Made by a program: the position numbers and the translations under genes. This document shows, piece after piece, positions 22,496 to 34,307 of a stretch of DNA of 64,000 nt. Position 1 is the stretch's first letter; every line of letters begins with the position of its first letter. A model generated the notes under the pieces. That model had not been told where the DNA came from and did no database searches. It saw nothing but the letters and a program-made list of their open reading frames with translations. The DNA comes from Cheilinus undulatus (lineage: Eukaryota > Chordata > Actinopteri > Labriformes > Labridae): positions 4,767,632-4,831,631 of the forward strand of contig NC_054875.1 in the NCBI RefSeq assembly GCF_018320785.1, read 5' to 3'.

Positions 22496-24095
22496 CAGCG
22501 GTGTGAAAAAATATTTGCCCCCTTTCTGATTCCTGAGTTTTTTGCTGATTTATCACACTTAAATGTTCAGATCATCAAAACAATTTTTATATTTCACCAA
22601 GACAACCCAAGTAAATAGAAAATGCAATGTTTGAAGGTTATTAAATTTTTAAGGGGGAAAAAAATCCAAACCTCTCTGGCCCTGTGTGAAAAAGTAATTG
22701 CCCCCTTGTTAAATCATGAGTTAACTGTGATTAACCACAGTTTTTGGAAAGCTGAGTTCAATTTTCACTGGCCACACCCAGGCCTGATTACCGCCAGATT
22801 TGTTGAATCAAAAAATCACTTAAATAGAAACTGTCAGACAAAATGAAGTAGGCTACAAGATCTCAAAAAGAAACGCATCCTGCCACGAGCCAAAGAAATT
22901 CAAGAACAAATGAAAAAACAAAGTGATTGGAATCTATCAGTCTGGAAAAGATTAAAGTCATTTCCAAGGCTTTGGGACTCCAGCAAACCACAGTTAGAGC
23001 CATTATCCACAAATGGAGAAAACAAGGAACAGTGGTGAACCTTCCCAGGAGTGGTCGGCCAAGCAATATCACTCTGAGAGTGCAACCACGACTCATCCAG
23101 CAGGTCACAAAAGAACCTAGAACGACATCCGAAGACCTGTAGGCCTCACTGGCCTCAGTTAAGGTCAGTGTTCATGACTGAACCATAAGAAAGACACTGG
23201 GCAACAAAGGCACCCATGGGAGAGTTCCAAGGCCAAAACCACTGCTGACCAAAAAGAACACAAAGGCTCGTCTCACATTTACCAAGAAACATCTTGATGA
23301 TCCCCAAGACTTTAGGAGAAATATTCTGTGGACTGATGAGACAAAAAGTTGAACTTTCTGGAAGGTTTGAGTCCCGTTACATCGGGCGTAAAAGAACATC
23401 ATGCCAATAGTCACATGCCACAACAGGTGCTGGCAGTGTGATGGTCTGGGGCTGCTTTGCTGCTTCAGGACCTGGACCACTTGCTGTGATTGATGGAACC
23501 ATGAATTCTGCTGTCTAACAGAAAATCCTGAAGGCCAACGTCCGGCCAATAGTATGTGCCCTCAAGCTCAAGCGCTCTTGGGTTATGCAGCAGGACAACG
23601 ACCCGAAATACATCTGCAAGTCCACCTCTCAATGGCTCAAGAAAAACTAAATTAAGGTTTTGGAGTGACCCAGTCAGGGTCCGGACTTAAATCCAACTGA
23701 GATGCTGAGGTGTGACCTGAAATGGCAGGGAAAACCCTCCAATATGGCTGAGTTAAAACAATTCTGTGAAGAAGAGTGGGTCAAAATTCCTCCACAGTGA
23801 TGAGAAACACTCATCACCCGTTATCGCAAAAGCTTGATTTCAGTTATTGCTGCCAAGGGTGGCACAACAAGTTATTAGGTTCAGTGGGCAATTACTTTTT
23901 CACACAGGGCCAGATAGGTTTGGATTTTTTCCCCCTTAAAAAATTAGATAATCATTCAAACACTGCATTTTCTATTTACTTGGGTTGTCTTTGTGAAATA
24001 TAAAAATTGGTTTGATGATCTGAAACATTTAAGTCTGATAAATCAGCAAAAAACTCAGGAATCAGAAAGGGGGCAAATACTTTTTCACACCGCTG
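22496..24095 (+). mobile_element. Full-length Tc1-like transposon with long terminal repeats
   Basis: TA duplications flank the element at 22494-22495 and 24096-24097. Both ends begin CAGCGGTGTGAAAAA and the inverted repeats run about 220 bp (22496-22715 and 23877-24095) with few mismatches. The 1,600-bp size is usual for fish Tc1 elements. The ends look intact although the gene inside is dead. Confidence 0.9.
22843..23878 (+). pseudogene. Tc1-like transposase pseudogene
   Basis: The frame starts at ATG 22843 but the third codon is TAG. The next parts read SKALGLQQTTVRAIIHKWRK and NLPRSGRPSNIT, the bipartite helix-turn-helix region and the GRP linker. A stop (CTGTAGGCC near 23140), a frameshift after TDETK (near 23345), and stops in the PIVCALKL and KNIKVLE-like regions follow. 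QQDNDPK and PDLNPTEML-like motifs mark the second catalytic Asp and the region of the last acidic residue. The end is at a GGTTSY*-type C-terminus, as in the family. It is non-functional. Confidence 0.85.
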
Positions 24096-24097
24096 TA

Positions 24098-25387
24098 GAT
24101 GTGGGTATTTCAAACTATAAGCCCTTTTTGATTGTGTGCTCATCTAACTTTGTACATTCAGGATGCAGGTATTGTTGACTGGGTGTGGCTTGTCTTTCCC
24201 AGGGCTCATTAACAGCCTCTTCTTTGATGCTACTCTCAAAAAATTAACCCTTCATACACCCACCCACACCTAATGTGACCTACCAGAAAACCCAAACTGA
24301 AACAATTCAAATAAAAATAGACAGTAAAATTTTATGTTTGTGTGCAAAAACAAACACACAATCACACATAAATTTGCTCTATTATTGCCTGTCGATGAAT
24401 GCAGCACAGAAATATGTGAGACAGTACCACCTTCGAGTTGAGCTTTGCCTCCACTGTGCCAGTTTACCCTTGGGGCTATCATAGTACTGGGTGTGGTTGC
24501 AGAGGATTAGAGCTGAAAGAAAGGTGTGTTACCTGTGATTGGCACCTTTTCATAACGCTGACTGATGCTTTATGTGCCACATTCATGGCTTGCAGAAGAA
24601 ACATTAAGGTCACTGCTCCAGTATTTGGCAAAAAAAAATGTAGCAGTTTGTAAGGCACAGGATCATGACACACCAACAGCATGACCAGACTTGTACTGCA
24701 CCAAATATCACATTTCGTTTCTTACTGGAATTTTTTGCTGTCCCTTTCTACATCCGTTACAGACCACTACCAGTTTCATGGTGAAATACTTGGAAGCACA
24801 GAGAGTATGTGGCTCTCATGGTTAACTTTGCAGTGAAGCATCCAAACCCACCTGAAGGTGTGGCAATCATCTTAATCTTTCCTTTACACAGTCTAGTAGA
24901 ATTCCCTCTGGCTTGATGGACTGGGTCCACCAACACTCCCTTGTATTGGCTTTTGTAAAACAAGGTAATCAAGCCTGAATCTGTGTGAAACAGAGAAGGG
25001 AGTAGTACATCTGTGTTAGAATTAGTTGGAGCCACACCTAATAGAAATTCAGTGTTGCACTATTTCACATGGCCTTTAATAAAAGCAATAGCTTTTAATT
25101 AAATCCTTCCAACTGGGGTTTCTGCAAACATATATGTCACATCTAATATCCAAGCACTTCACATGCTGTTAATCGATTTGCTCTGTGTGTTTTCTTTTCT
25201 TATCTCTTGTCATTGTGATTACCTTACCATGAAATCTAACTGCTCTGGTATACTATACATGGCAGCATGTTTCTTAAATCCCCCAAAGGGGTAGTAAGTT
25301 TAAAGGAAAGTCTGCAATCCTGTAAGCTCCTGATATGATAGATGAGCTCTCAGCTTTTAGTCATGAGTTACCTGCAATTTCCACAGG
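24098..25387. other. No gene recognised
   Basis: No supported coding or RNA feature was found. Confidence 0.45.
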
Positions 25388-25745
25388 ATCATCCATCCAT
25401 CTATTATCTACCCAGCTGTCATGGCGTGAGGTGGGGTTCACCCTGGACTGGTCACTAGTCTATCACAGGGCTGGCATTTGAAGACAAACATGCAGGAGCA
25501 CTCACCGATTTAGAGTCACCAGTTAGCCTACCAAGGATGTCTTTGGTGTGTGTACAGTATTCTGCCCATGCTATGCACTGTTTAGGTGCTGTCTCTCCAA
25601 GGCCTTTTGTTCCCACAGCACACGGGACCTCTCTTTGGTATCAACCAGAACCATGATATGCATGCACAGAGAACATGCAAACTCCCGTAAGACCTTGTGT
25701 GACTGGGATTTGAGCAAGGAACCTTCTTACGTCTGTTTAAGACTA
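25388..25745 (-). repeat. Retroposon 3' tail, minus-strand copy
   Basis: It starts ATCCATCCATC (the tail in reverse), continues with a GGTTCACCCTGGACTGG block and ends near GAACATGCAAACTCCC, matching the family at 6838-7055 in reverse. A stretch at about 25545-25660 interrupts the homology. Confidence 0.6.
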
Positions 25746-26940
25746 GTAGCATGTTTCGCTGCATGCAGCTGCATAACGTGCCTGCTAGAATGGCTTTCAT
25801 ACCCTTACACTGCCGAAGTCTTGTCTGTCTTCACAAGTTTCACCACAACAAATCTGATAAGAGACTTTATGCAGTGCATAACCAGACGAGGTCAGGGCAG
25901 GACAAATTTTGAGTAAAAGCGTTCGGCAAAAACAGAGGGAGTTTCTCCAAAGAAATGCTTAACCATTAACCTGACACACCAGACGGATTTGTTATGACAC
26001 ACCCATCTGGAAAACTTCCCATAGCCATGTTTGGGAAAGGGAAGAGCCTTTGGAAAAAAAAACTTGGAGGGTGATCAGATGAACGTTCTGTCTGTCACGT
26101 CTTTACAGGCCAATCAGAGAAAAGACTATTCTTCCTGGGGTCCACAAAGAGACATGACAATACACAAAACATAATCAAACAAATATACAGTGACACAGTA
26201 CAGTAAAATACAATAAAATCAAACAGTCACAACAAACCAAGAGCTAAAACATTTCAAAGTCGAGACAGATAGTTAAAACATTTGTTTACAGTATCAAAAC
26301 TCCAGTTTCCATAACAGTCTATTAAATATCTGTCAGAGTCATTTAATCATTTACCAGCTGTTACAAGTAAAGAAGGATTATATCTTTATTTAAAACAGCT
26401 GTCCTTCATTTCTTTTTAAACGCAGTGGCAGTTTATTCCATATAAACATTGCTCTATACATGACAGTCCTCTTTAAAGCATTTGATTTGGGCAAATCATG
26501 GCAGCTGTAGACATGTCAGTACACGACTTTTGTCATTTTTTGAAAAGAAAACAACTCACTGCTGTTCTTTGTTCTTATTTTAACAAAGAAATGTCGTCAA
26601 GTTCTGATAAAACTGATGCTTTAGCAGCATCCACGCTAATCTCTTCCTCCATAACTGCACTGGCCTCTTGTTGCTGCTTGCCTACGTCATGACTCCGTCG
26701 TGCCCGAAAGTACTGCCCCTTGACGCTGATTGGTCCTGTCACTTTCTAACTGGGCACAAACTGTTCAGATGGGAGCTTTGCAAGATGGATTCGCCAGTGA
26801 AAAACACAGAAAAGTGCGAATCCATCTGCCTTGCAGGCTTTTAATTTGAAAGCACAAATCAAAATGTACTGTATTAAACAGAAACATTTCAGTATGTTAC
26901 CTTCATCTGTGTGATCAATATGTTCCACCTATGTAGGCAA
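25746..26940. other. No gene recognised
   Basis: Short open frames only. None shows a recognisable domain. Confidence 0.45.
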
Positions 26941-26942
26941 TA

Positions 26943-27496
26943 CACTCACTGACCACTTTATTAGATACACCTGATCAGTTGCTTGTTAACACAAATAGCT
27001 AATCAGCCAACGAAGACTTCCTGAGGTTCAAATCGAGCAGAAAAATGGAAAGAAAGGGGATTTTAGTGACTTTGAATGTGGCATGGTTGTTGGTGCCAAT
27101 GGGCTAGTCTCAGTAGCCTTAGTAGTACCTTGTATCAACAAGTCAGGCTGTTGGTGGAGACGTAATGGTATGGAGGGTATTTTCTTGGCGCACTTTGGGC
27201 CCCTTAGTACCAACTGAGCAACGTTTAAACATCATAGCCCACCAGAGTAATGTTGCTGACCATGTCCATCCCCTTTATGACCACAGTGTGCCCGTCTTCT
27301 GATGGCTACTTCCTGCAGGATAATGCATCCTGTCACAAAGCTCAAATCATCTCAAACCGGTTTCTTCAACAATGACAATGAGTTTACTGTACTCCATTGG
27401 CTTCCACAGTCACCCATTAGTTGAATCCATTAGAGCAGTTTTGGGATATCCAAACTGGTGTCAGTAAAGTGTACCAAATAAAGTAGCCGGTGAGTG
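26943..27496 (+). mobile_element. Internally deleted Tc1/mariner element
   Basis: TA flanks both ends (26941-26942 and 27497-27498). The left end is CACTCACTGACCACTTTATT and the inverted right end CACTCACCGGCTACTTTATT. Inside are scraps of transposase: a DFECGMVVGA block near 27070 and a LQDNAPCHKAQ block near 27320, the latter around the second catalytic Asp. At 554 bp it lacks most of the gene. Confidence 0.8.
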
Positions 27497-27498
27497 TA

Positions 27499-30400
27499 GA
27501 TATTTACTACAAGTTAGATTAGGCTCTCTGTTTATCATTTTCCTGTCTATTTTGCACTGCGTGTTGCAGTTTTACGAGCCCTTCATTCTCTATATTCTCT
27601 GCACATGAGGCGCAGCACTCACGTAAGCAGTCAGAAAGCCCTGACTTACTAACATGCATAGAAAATAGAAATCTAGCAGTATCACAGCTACAACATGCAT
27701 CTCATGCACGGTCCAAAATGGGCTTTGCTGTGTGGCAACAGTGCTGATTACGTACCCAGTGTATTGGCGCTCTCGGAGGATCACGGTGCACAATATTTTG
27801 CCCACCCTATGCCCTCTTGAGCTGATCACTCTCACGATCCGTCTCGCTTGCATGCCTGCTCAATGGAGTTGCTTCCACATGCATTAAGCTGAACAGAACA
27901 GTTCAACCCAGACAGGAAGTGAATCATGGGAATGCAAAGAGGTCATTTTCCAAAACACCAAGTACTGATTGCTAATCATTCATCCAATCACTGTAGCAAC
28001 ACTACAACAAAACAGGAACCAAATGAACAGAGAATCAAAATTGTAAAGGCAAAGTGACTGCATTATTTGAATGCCAAACAGGAGGCTGCATAAGAGGTAA
28101 CATCACACCTGAAGTCTGAGAATGCATCAATCTTGGAAAGAGATCCATATCAGATGGAGCATATAAATTACTACTCAGTAGTGCTGCAGGGGGAAGGTGA
28201 TTGATCAGGTATTAATGTGATGTATACCCTCTACAAGTTAAGTGCTGGTGTAGCAGAAGAAAAACTGGGATGGAACAAGCTACGCTCCCGGCCACTTCAG
28301 AGCAGACCAAAATTGAAGCAAACTATTTTAAAAAAGACATGCAAGGTGCATTCATTTTGATTCCAGTTAGGAATTGTGGACCTGATAAACCTGACTTCAT
28401 AAAAACAAGCAAGAGACTGAAAACTACATTAAAAAACAAACCAAACGTATTTGTCAGATTCTCGTAGACTTGTATAAATTATTGGTGTGCAGTGTTACAA
28501 CACGTTGTGCTCTTCAGCTGCAGCTGTAAACCACGATCAGTTGTTTAACCTTTAGTGTGCTGCCTGAAGGGTATATATCAAGATAAACAAAGAGCTCTTT
28601 GAGTAAACATGTCTACATGAATGAATCGTCAAGACCAAACAGCATTGTTGTATGAGTAAAAACTGGCAGAACAGGGATTCCATCTTTAGCTGGTTGAGGG
28701 TTTCAAGTATTTTGTTTGGTTTCTTTTTGGACTGTATCAATTAAGTGCAAAGATGAAAAGCATAACACCTAGTTAGTTATCAAAACATGAGAAACATAGT
28801 ATGAGAAATTATTTGAGATGATTGTTGATCATTTTTGGGTAAATTAAATGCAAACAATCAGAAACAGGGCTGAAGTCAACCGAAGACAATTTTATTCCAT
28901 TTTGTCCCATGAGCATGACCATGTGCATTTGTTTTGGATTATCGTGTCTTTGTATTTGCATAGGTTCTGAGGTTGCAGTTTGCTGTTTACAGATCTGATG
29001 CAATCTCTCACATCACTCAAACAGGCCTTCTATCTCAGGAATATATCATTCAGACACCCTCTGTGTAATCCTCATACTGACTTTATTTCAAAGCTGCTAA
29101 ATGGTATTTGACTCTGAATTGTAAAATGAGGTTTGGCTGTATCTGCAAAGCCTTGTACATCTTAGAACAATTGCCAAGTGCCGAACAAGTGGCATATTTT
29201 CAAAGGATTATTACTGCAATACACCCTAAAGACAAAACAGTGATTACATTTATCTAGGAGAGGATGCTTTCTTTCATGCATCTCCTTGGACTTGACCGTC
29301 AAGGTGTGCCAAACAATACAAAGTGTTATGGTGCGACCCATTTCTTTCGCTATTTCTGGCTTTTAAATGAAAAATGAACTCCATATGGTATATTTTTGGC
29401 TGACCGCTGAGGTCAGCCCTACATATGGCACTGTCTGTGTCTGGCTGACTGAGTAACTGGGTGACTGATGCTTTTGTATGAGCCATAGAATACAGAGTTG
29501 CGTTTGCTTGTACTGAATGCTGTCACTAATGGCTGCCTCCACTGTGTTAACTAGAGCCATACACACAGAGTTGCTCTATGGGCGGGATTTAGGGGGACTG
29601 AAAGCTGCCTCCACTGGTCTAAGTACCTCAGATAAAGCTTTAGCCTCTGTTTCACCAGAACTGGGCCACATTTATGTATGACAAAGAATAAAACAACCCT
29701 ATAAGCTTTTCATGTTAGGAAAGATGTTTTTTACTCCTCTGCTGACCTGCTTTGGCATGACTATGTGATAGTAGAGGGGGAAAAGGTAACTTCTTGTGTC
29801 AATGCTTGTGTACACTGGCTGCTGTAGCGATACGATTAAGCATACGCTTACCGCACCAGTGGCACCCAAGCTTAGAGTTGATTGGCCAGTGCTCATGTGA
29901 CATATAGCCATAAGACTGTTGTATGCAGGACATGTAGGTGGATGTAGAGAGTGCAAATAAAGCCAGCTTGCAATGGAGCCAAAGAAGCAGACTTTTTGAT
30001 GAGTTAATTATAAGATAATTGGTCAAATAAATTGCTGATACTAATAATTGGCCAAGTGCCAGTTATCAGCATAAATAATCGCCCAGGCTGATGATTTGTC
30101 GACCCCTATTTAAAAGTACTGGAGTCAAAGTCTGGTTTAGTTTGATCTACACAATAGAATTCAAATGGTTTTATTTGAAAATGTCACTAAGAACATTTTA
30201 ATAAGTATTTTAACCAAAAAAATAGTTTTGTTTGATCTAAATAATAGTAATTTAAACAAAGACTTGTTTTCTTCAATATACTTTAAAAAGTAAGTTTATG
30301 GAGTGTACTTTTTGTTAATGTACATAAACAAATGAGTAGTCTAATCAAAGATTAATCTGGCTTGATCTACACAAACATGTCTGCAAAGCTGCCTAGCTCT

Positions 30401-31140
30401 CATCCATTAAATGTCCAAAGTGATTTGCTGATTAGTAAATACACATTATTAAGTGCAAATCATTGAAATGACTAAATGTAAACAGCCAGTAAGGCAGTGA
30501 GGTGAGTAAGACAGTGCTTTTGGTGGAGACGGTTTCTGTTTGGGCGTACTGCTAGTGCACAGCCACAACAAGTTCAAAAGCGAAATGACAGTTTATAGTA
30601 GCATAAACCTGAAGGTTAAGTTTGACTAAAGATGCTGTGGAGAAAGAGATATTTGAATTATATCATACTTTCAGTCATTATGGGCACTGAAGCATTAAAC
30701 GCCTAAATCAACTCCTTCTGCTGCTCTAGTTACTCTTTCTTCTCTGCGGTTTCAGTTGCCAAGTTTCAGTAGAGTAAACTCCCATCCCCAGATTGGTTCT
30801 CACAGAGAAAATGAGCTTGTGAACATTCCACTGCATGCACTGACTAGAAAACCTGTCATATCATGTGAGATCAAATACAACCCTGCATCTGATGTGTGGT
30901 GCCTCTGCCTTTGTGGAAAGATGAAAAACTTCAATTTCATAATAAAATGTGTTCAGATAAAATAATAATAACAATAATAATCACGCCTAGTGAGACAACT
31001 GTCAGTTTAAGTGAAAAGGTAAGGCAAAATATAACACCGTGCACGGACAGCACCATGTCTCAGAAATCACATCGTAATGAATGCTCAACTCCCACATCGT
31101 TTCATTGAATATTTCATTCTTTGTTGTGTTTGAGTTCCAA
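27499..31140. other. No gene; traces of dispersed repeats
   Basis: Near 30000-30110 the bases AATTGGCCAAGTGCC...GTCGACCCC resemble a widespread fish element also hinted at 50090-50170. A short AAT-type microsatellite is at 30960-30980. I see no supported gene. Confidence 0.4.
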
Positions 31141-31144
31141 ACAC

Positions 31145-33020
31145 AACTAGGGCTGCAAGCAGCTAGGCGCATGTCGGGATGTGGCGCAATCGCCCGTGTG
31201 TGGTCGGGTGTTGGCAAACCCGTGCAGTGTGCTGCAGCATGGCAGAGAGACCACGTAGATCCTCCTTTGCGTACCCTTCCGCTAAAAAAGGCACAGTGCA
31301 CTTTGTTCATGAGGCAGTATTGCCCCTCAACAGTAGGTGGCAGTGTGACACAGTAAGCTGATAATGGGCCAGGGCAGAGCAATTCATCATTTAACATTCA
31401 ACAATGATAGGACACATGATGGTAGAGGTACGTCTGGCACCGTATTGTAGGTGGCACTCTAGCATAACCATAAAATAAACGTTTTAATGTGTAAAAGGGC
31501 AGACCTTAATCATACTGGTAAAATGAATTGGATGCTTAAAAGTACAGTTGTGTCCCTTCCTTTTGCTAGTTGAGGGTGCTAGAGCAAAATGCTAAACTAA
31601 ACCTTCCACCTTGTAGAGTGGCAGACCCGATCATACATGTGAAATTTGAAGCAAATCAGATGTTTCATGTAGGCAGGAGGCAAACGTCCTAAGTCACACT
31701 GCGAGATTTAAAAATGGCCATGTGCTGCAGCATGGCAGAGATCGAGTATATCCTTCCACAAATGTCATTAAATAAAAAAAACAAAAAGAACAGTGATCTT
31801 TGTGTATGTGTAGTTCTGCCCCTCGACAATAGGTGGCAGATTGACAAAGGTGGATGCTGATATGTGTACGTGATCAGGGAAGGACTATTTATCATGTAAA
31901 ATTAAAAAAGACTAGTCGTTTTATATAAAGGTGCTACTGGCGGCTTAAAGCAGTGGGAGCAAGAGCAAAAACATGAAATCAACATTTTTGTGGCAAGGGG
32001 TATACCCCGATAATATGTATGAAATTTGAATGGAATCAGATGTTTCATATGGGAGTTACCCCCACTTCCTGTCTGATGGTGAAGGATCAAAATGGCTGCC
32101 ATGGCCACTCGGGCATCCATCAATCTAACATATCAATATTGGGACAGATATTGAGAACTTTAGGACAAAATCAGAGCATGATCGGTTTAACATACAAAGA
32201 GGACTACAAGAATGACCCATTTGCATCACTTCCTGTTTGCAGTAGAGGGCCCCATGATGACCTGTTTGCATGTGGGCATGTTCAGTGTGATACTGTTGTG
32301 TTGCCATAAAACTTTAAAGACCACAGAATGATCTTCCCCTAAAGTTACATTAGTTTTCAGTGAATAATCTCCCAAAAAGAGGCATTATTTTGAAATTCTG
32401 GTGAAGCTGGCAGACTTCCTGTTGGGATTTTGCCATGGGTCCAAGAGGCTTTCTTGTAGGTCTGGTCATGATCCATATGCAGGCCCAAAATTATAGGCCT
32501 AGATTGAATGATTTGCAGGGCCGAATTTTTAATAACATTTAACAAAATAAAACATGAAAAAGGGAAAAATTAAATTTTGGTTTGGCAGAATGGTGCGCTG
32601 TTGTGGATTTATGATGTTGGTACATGATTTAATAGAGGCTCCATGTGTGATCATCTGTGTGAAGTTTGGTAATGATTTGTGTAAGCACTAAGAAGTTATA
32701 GACAATTTTTTTTTTTTACACCATGTTTTATGAGAAATTTTTGGAAAAAGTGTTTTTCAAAGTTTGGGCCCTTTTTATGGCCCGGCATCCTGGTGAAAAC
32801 TACTGTGTTGCACAAGCTGATCTCTTCAAATTTGTGTAGTTTGAGGAAAAAACGTTCTGGAGTCAGGCAGAGAAGTACCCTAGGACAAGTTTGATCAGAT
32901 GCAAGGACTGTAAATTCACCCCAAAAGTGGCCAAAATTGGGCCCTTTTTTGTTTGTAGTGCGGTTCATGTACATTTCAGAGGATGGTCCCAAGAAACTTT
33001 TTTTTTTTTGTCATGACCTG
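31145..33020. repeat. Long unclassified interspersed repeat
   Basis: The segment starts near AGGGCTGCAAGCAGC and includes CAACAGTAGGTGGCAG (31329) and a variant CAATAGGTGGCAG (31826). It also repeats phrases such as GAAATTTGAA...AATCAGATGTTTCAT (31640 and 32025). The internal self-similarity, lack of coding frames and phrases familiar from fish genomes suggest a repeat family. Boundaries and class are uncertain; the right side is cut by a Tc1 element. Confidence 0.45.
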
Positions 33021-33027
33021 ATACATA

Positions 33028-34270
33028 TACACTATATTGCCAAAAGTATTCGCTCACCTGCCTTGACTTGCATATGAACTTGTGTGAAATCCCATTCTTA
33101 ATCCATAGAGTTTAAAATGACATCGGTCCACCCTTTGCAGTTATAACAGCTTCAACTCTTTTGGGAAGGCTTTCCACAAGGTTTAGGAGTGTGTTTATGG
33201 GAATTTTTGACCATTCTTCCACAAGCGCATTTGTGAGGTCACACACTGATGCTGGATGAGAAGGCCTGACTCTCAGTCTCTGCTCTGTTTCATCCCAAAG
33301 GTGTTCCATGGGGTTGAGGTCAGGACTCTGTGCAGGCCAGTCAAGTTCATCCACACCAAACTCTCTCATCCATGTATTTATGGACCTTGCTTTGTGCACT
33401 GGTGCACAGTCATGTTGGAACAGGAAGGGGCCATCCCCAAACTGTTCCCACAAAAGTTGAGAGTATGGAATTGTCCAAAATCTCTTGGTATGCTGAAGCA
33501 TTCAGAGTTCCTATCACTGGAACTAAGAGGCCAAGCCCAGCTCCTGAAAACCAAGCCCACACCATAATCCCCCCTCCACCAAACTTTACACTTGACACAA
33601 TGCGGTCAGACAAGTACTGTTCTCCTGGCAACCACCAAACCCAGACTGGTTCATCAGATTGCCAGATGGAGAAGCGCAATTCGTCACTCCAGAGAACGCA
33701 ACAGAGAACCACTGGAGTGGCGGCGTGCTTTACACTACTGCATCCAATGCTTTCATTGCACTTGGTGATGTATGGCTTGGATGCAGCTGCTCGGCCATGG
33801 AAACCCATTCCATGAAGCTCTCTACACACTGTTCTTGAACTAATCTGAAGGCCACATGAAGTTTGGAGGTCTGTAGCGATTGACTCTGCAGAAAGTTGGC
33901 CACCTCTGCGCACTATGGGCCTCAGCATCTGCCGACCCTGCTACGTCATTTTACGTGGCATACCACTTGGTGGCTGAGTTGTTGTCATTCCCAATCACTT
34001 CCACTTTGTTATAATACCACTGACAGTTGACAGTTGAATATTTAGGAGAGAGGAAATTTCATGATTGGACTTGTTGTGCAGGTGGCATCCTATAACAGAA
34101 CCACGCTGGAATTCACTGAGCTCCTGAGAGCGACCCATTCTTTCACAAATGTTTGTAGAAACAGTCTGCATGCCTAGGTGCTTGATTTTGTCCACCTGTG
34201 GCCATGGAAGTGATTGGAACAGCTGCTTTAAATTATTTGGATGGGTGAATACTTTTGACAATATAGTGTA
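33028..34270 (-). mobile_element. Tc1-like transposon, nested in another Tc1 end
   Basis: Ends are TACACTATATTGCCAAAAGT and, inverted, TACACTATATTGTCAAAAGT. The right end meets inner terminal-repeat sequence of a different Tc1 family (34271 onward), so this element probably landed in that one. Length is about 1,243 bp. Exact ends are uncertain by 2 bases because of TA-rich flanks. Confidence 0.85.
33112..34138 (-). pseudogene. Tc1-like transposase pseudogene
   Basis: Translation from 34138 gives MGRSQELSEFQRGSVIG and a helix-turn-helix region ending in SGIITKWK. After frame changes a second block (33928-33410) contains RRGGQLSAESIATDLQ, LWSDELRFSIW with the first catalytic Asp and a GGGGIMVW motif. 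The third block (33501-33112) contains FLFQHDCAPVHKA with the second Asp and SPDLNPMEHLWDE with the last acidic residue, then the C-terminus. All catalytic motifs survive but at least two frameshifts and a gap in the linker break the gene. Confidence 0.85.
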
Positions 34271-34307
34271 TCTGGCCCTATGTGAAAAAGTAATTGTCCC
34301 CCTGAAC

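Noticed and set aside
33256..33815. Plus-strand frames of 103 and 161 codons
   Set aside because: They are antisense to the Tc1 transposase pseudogene.
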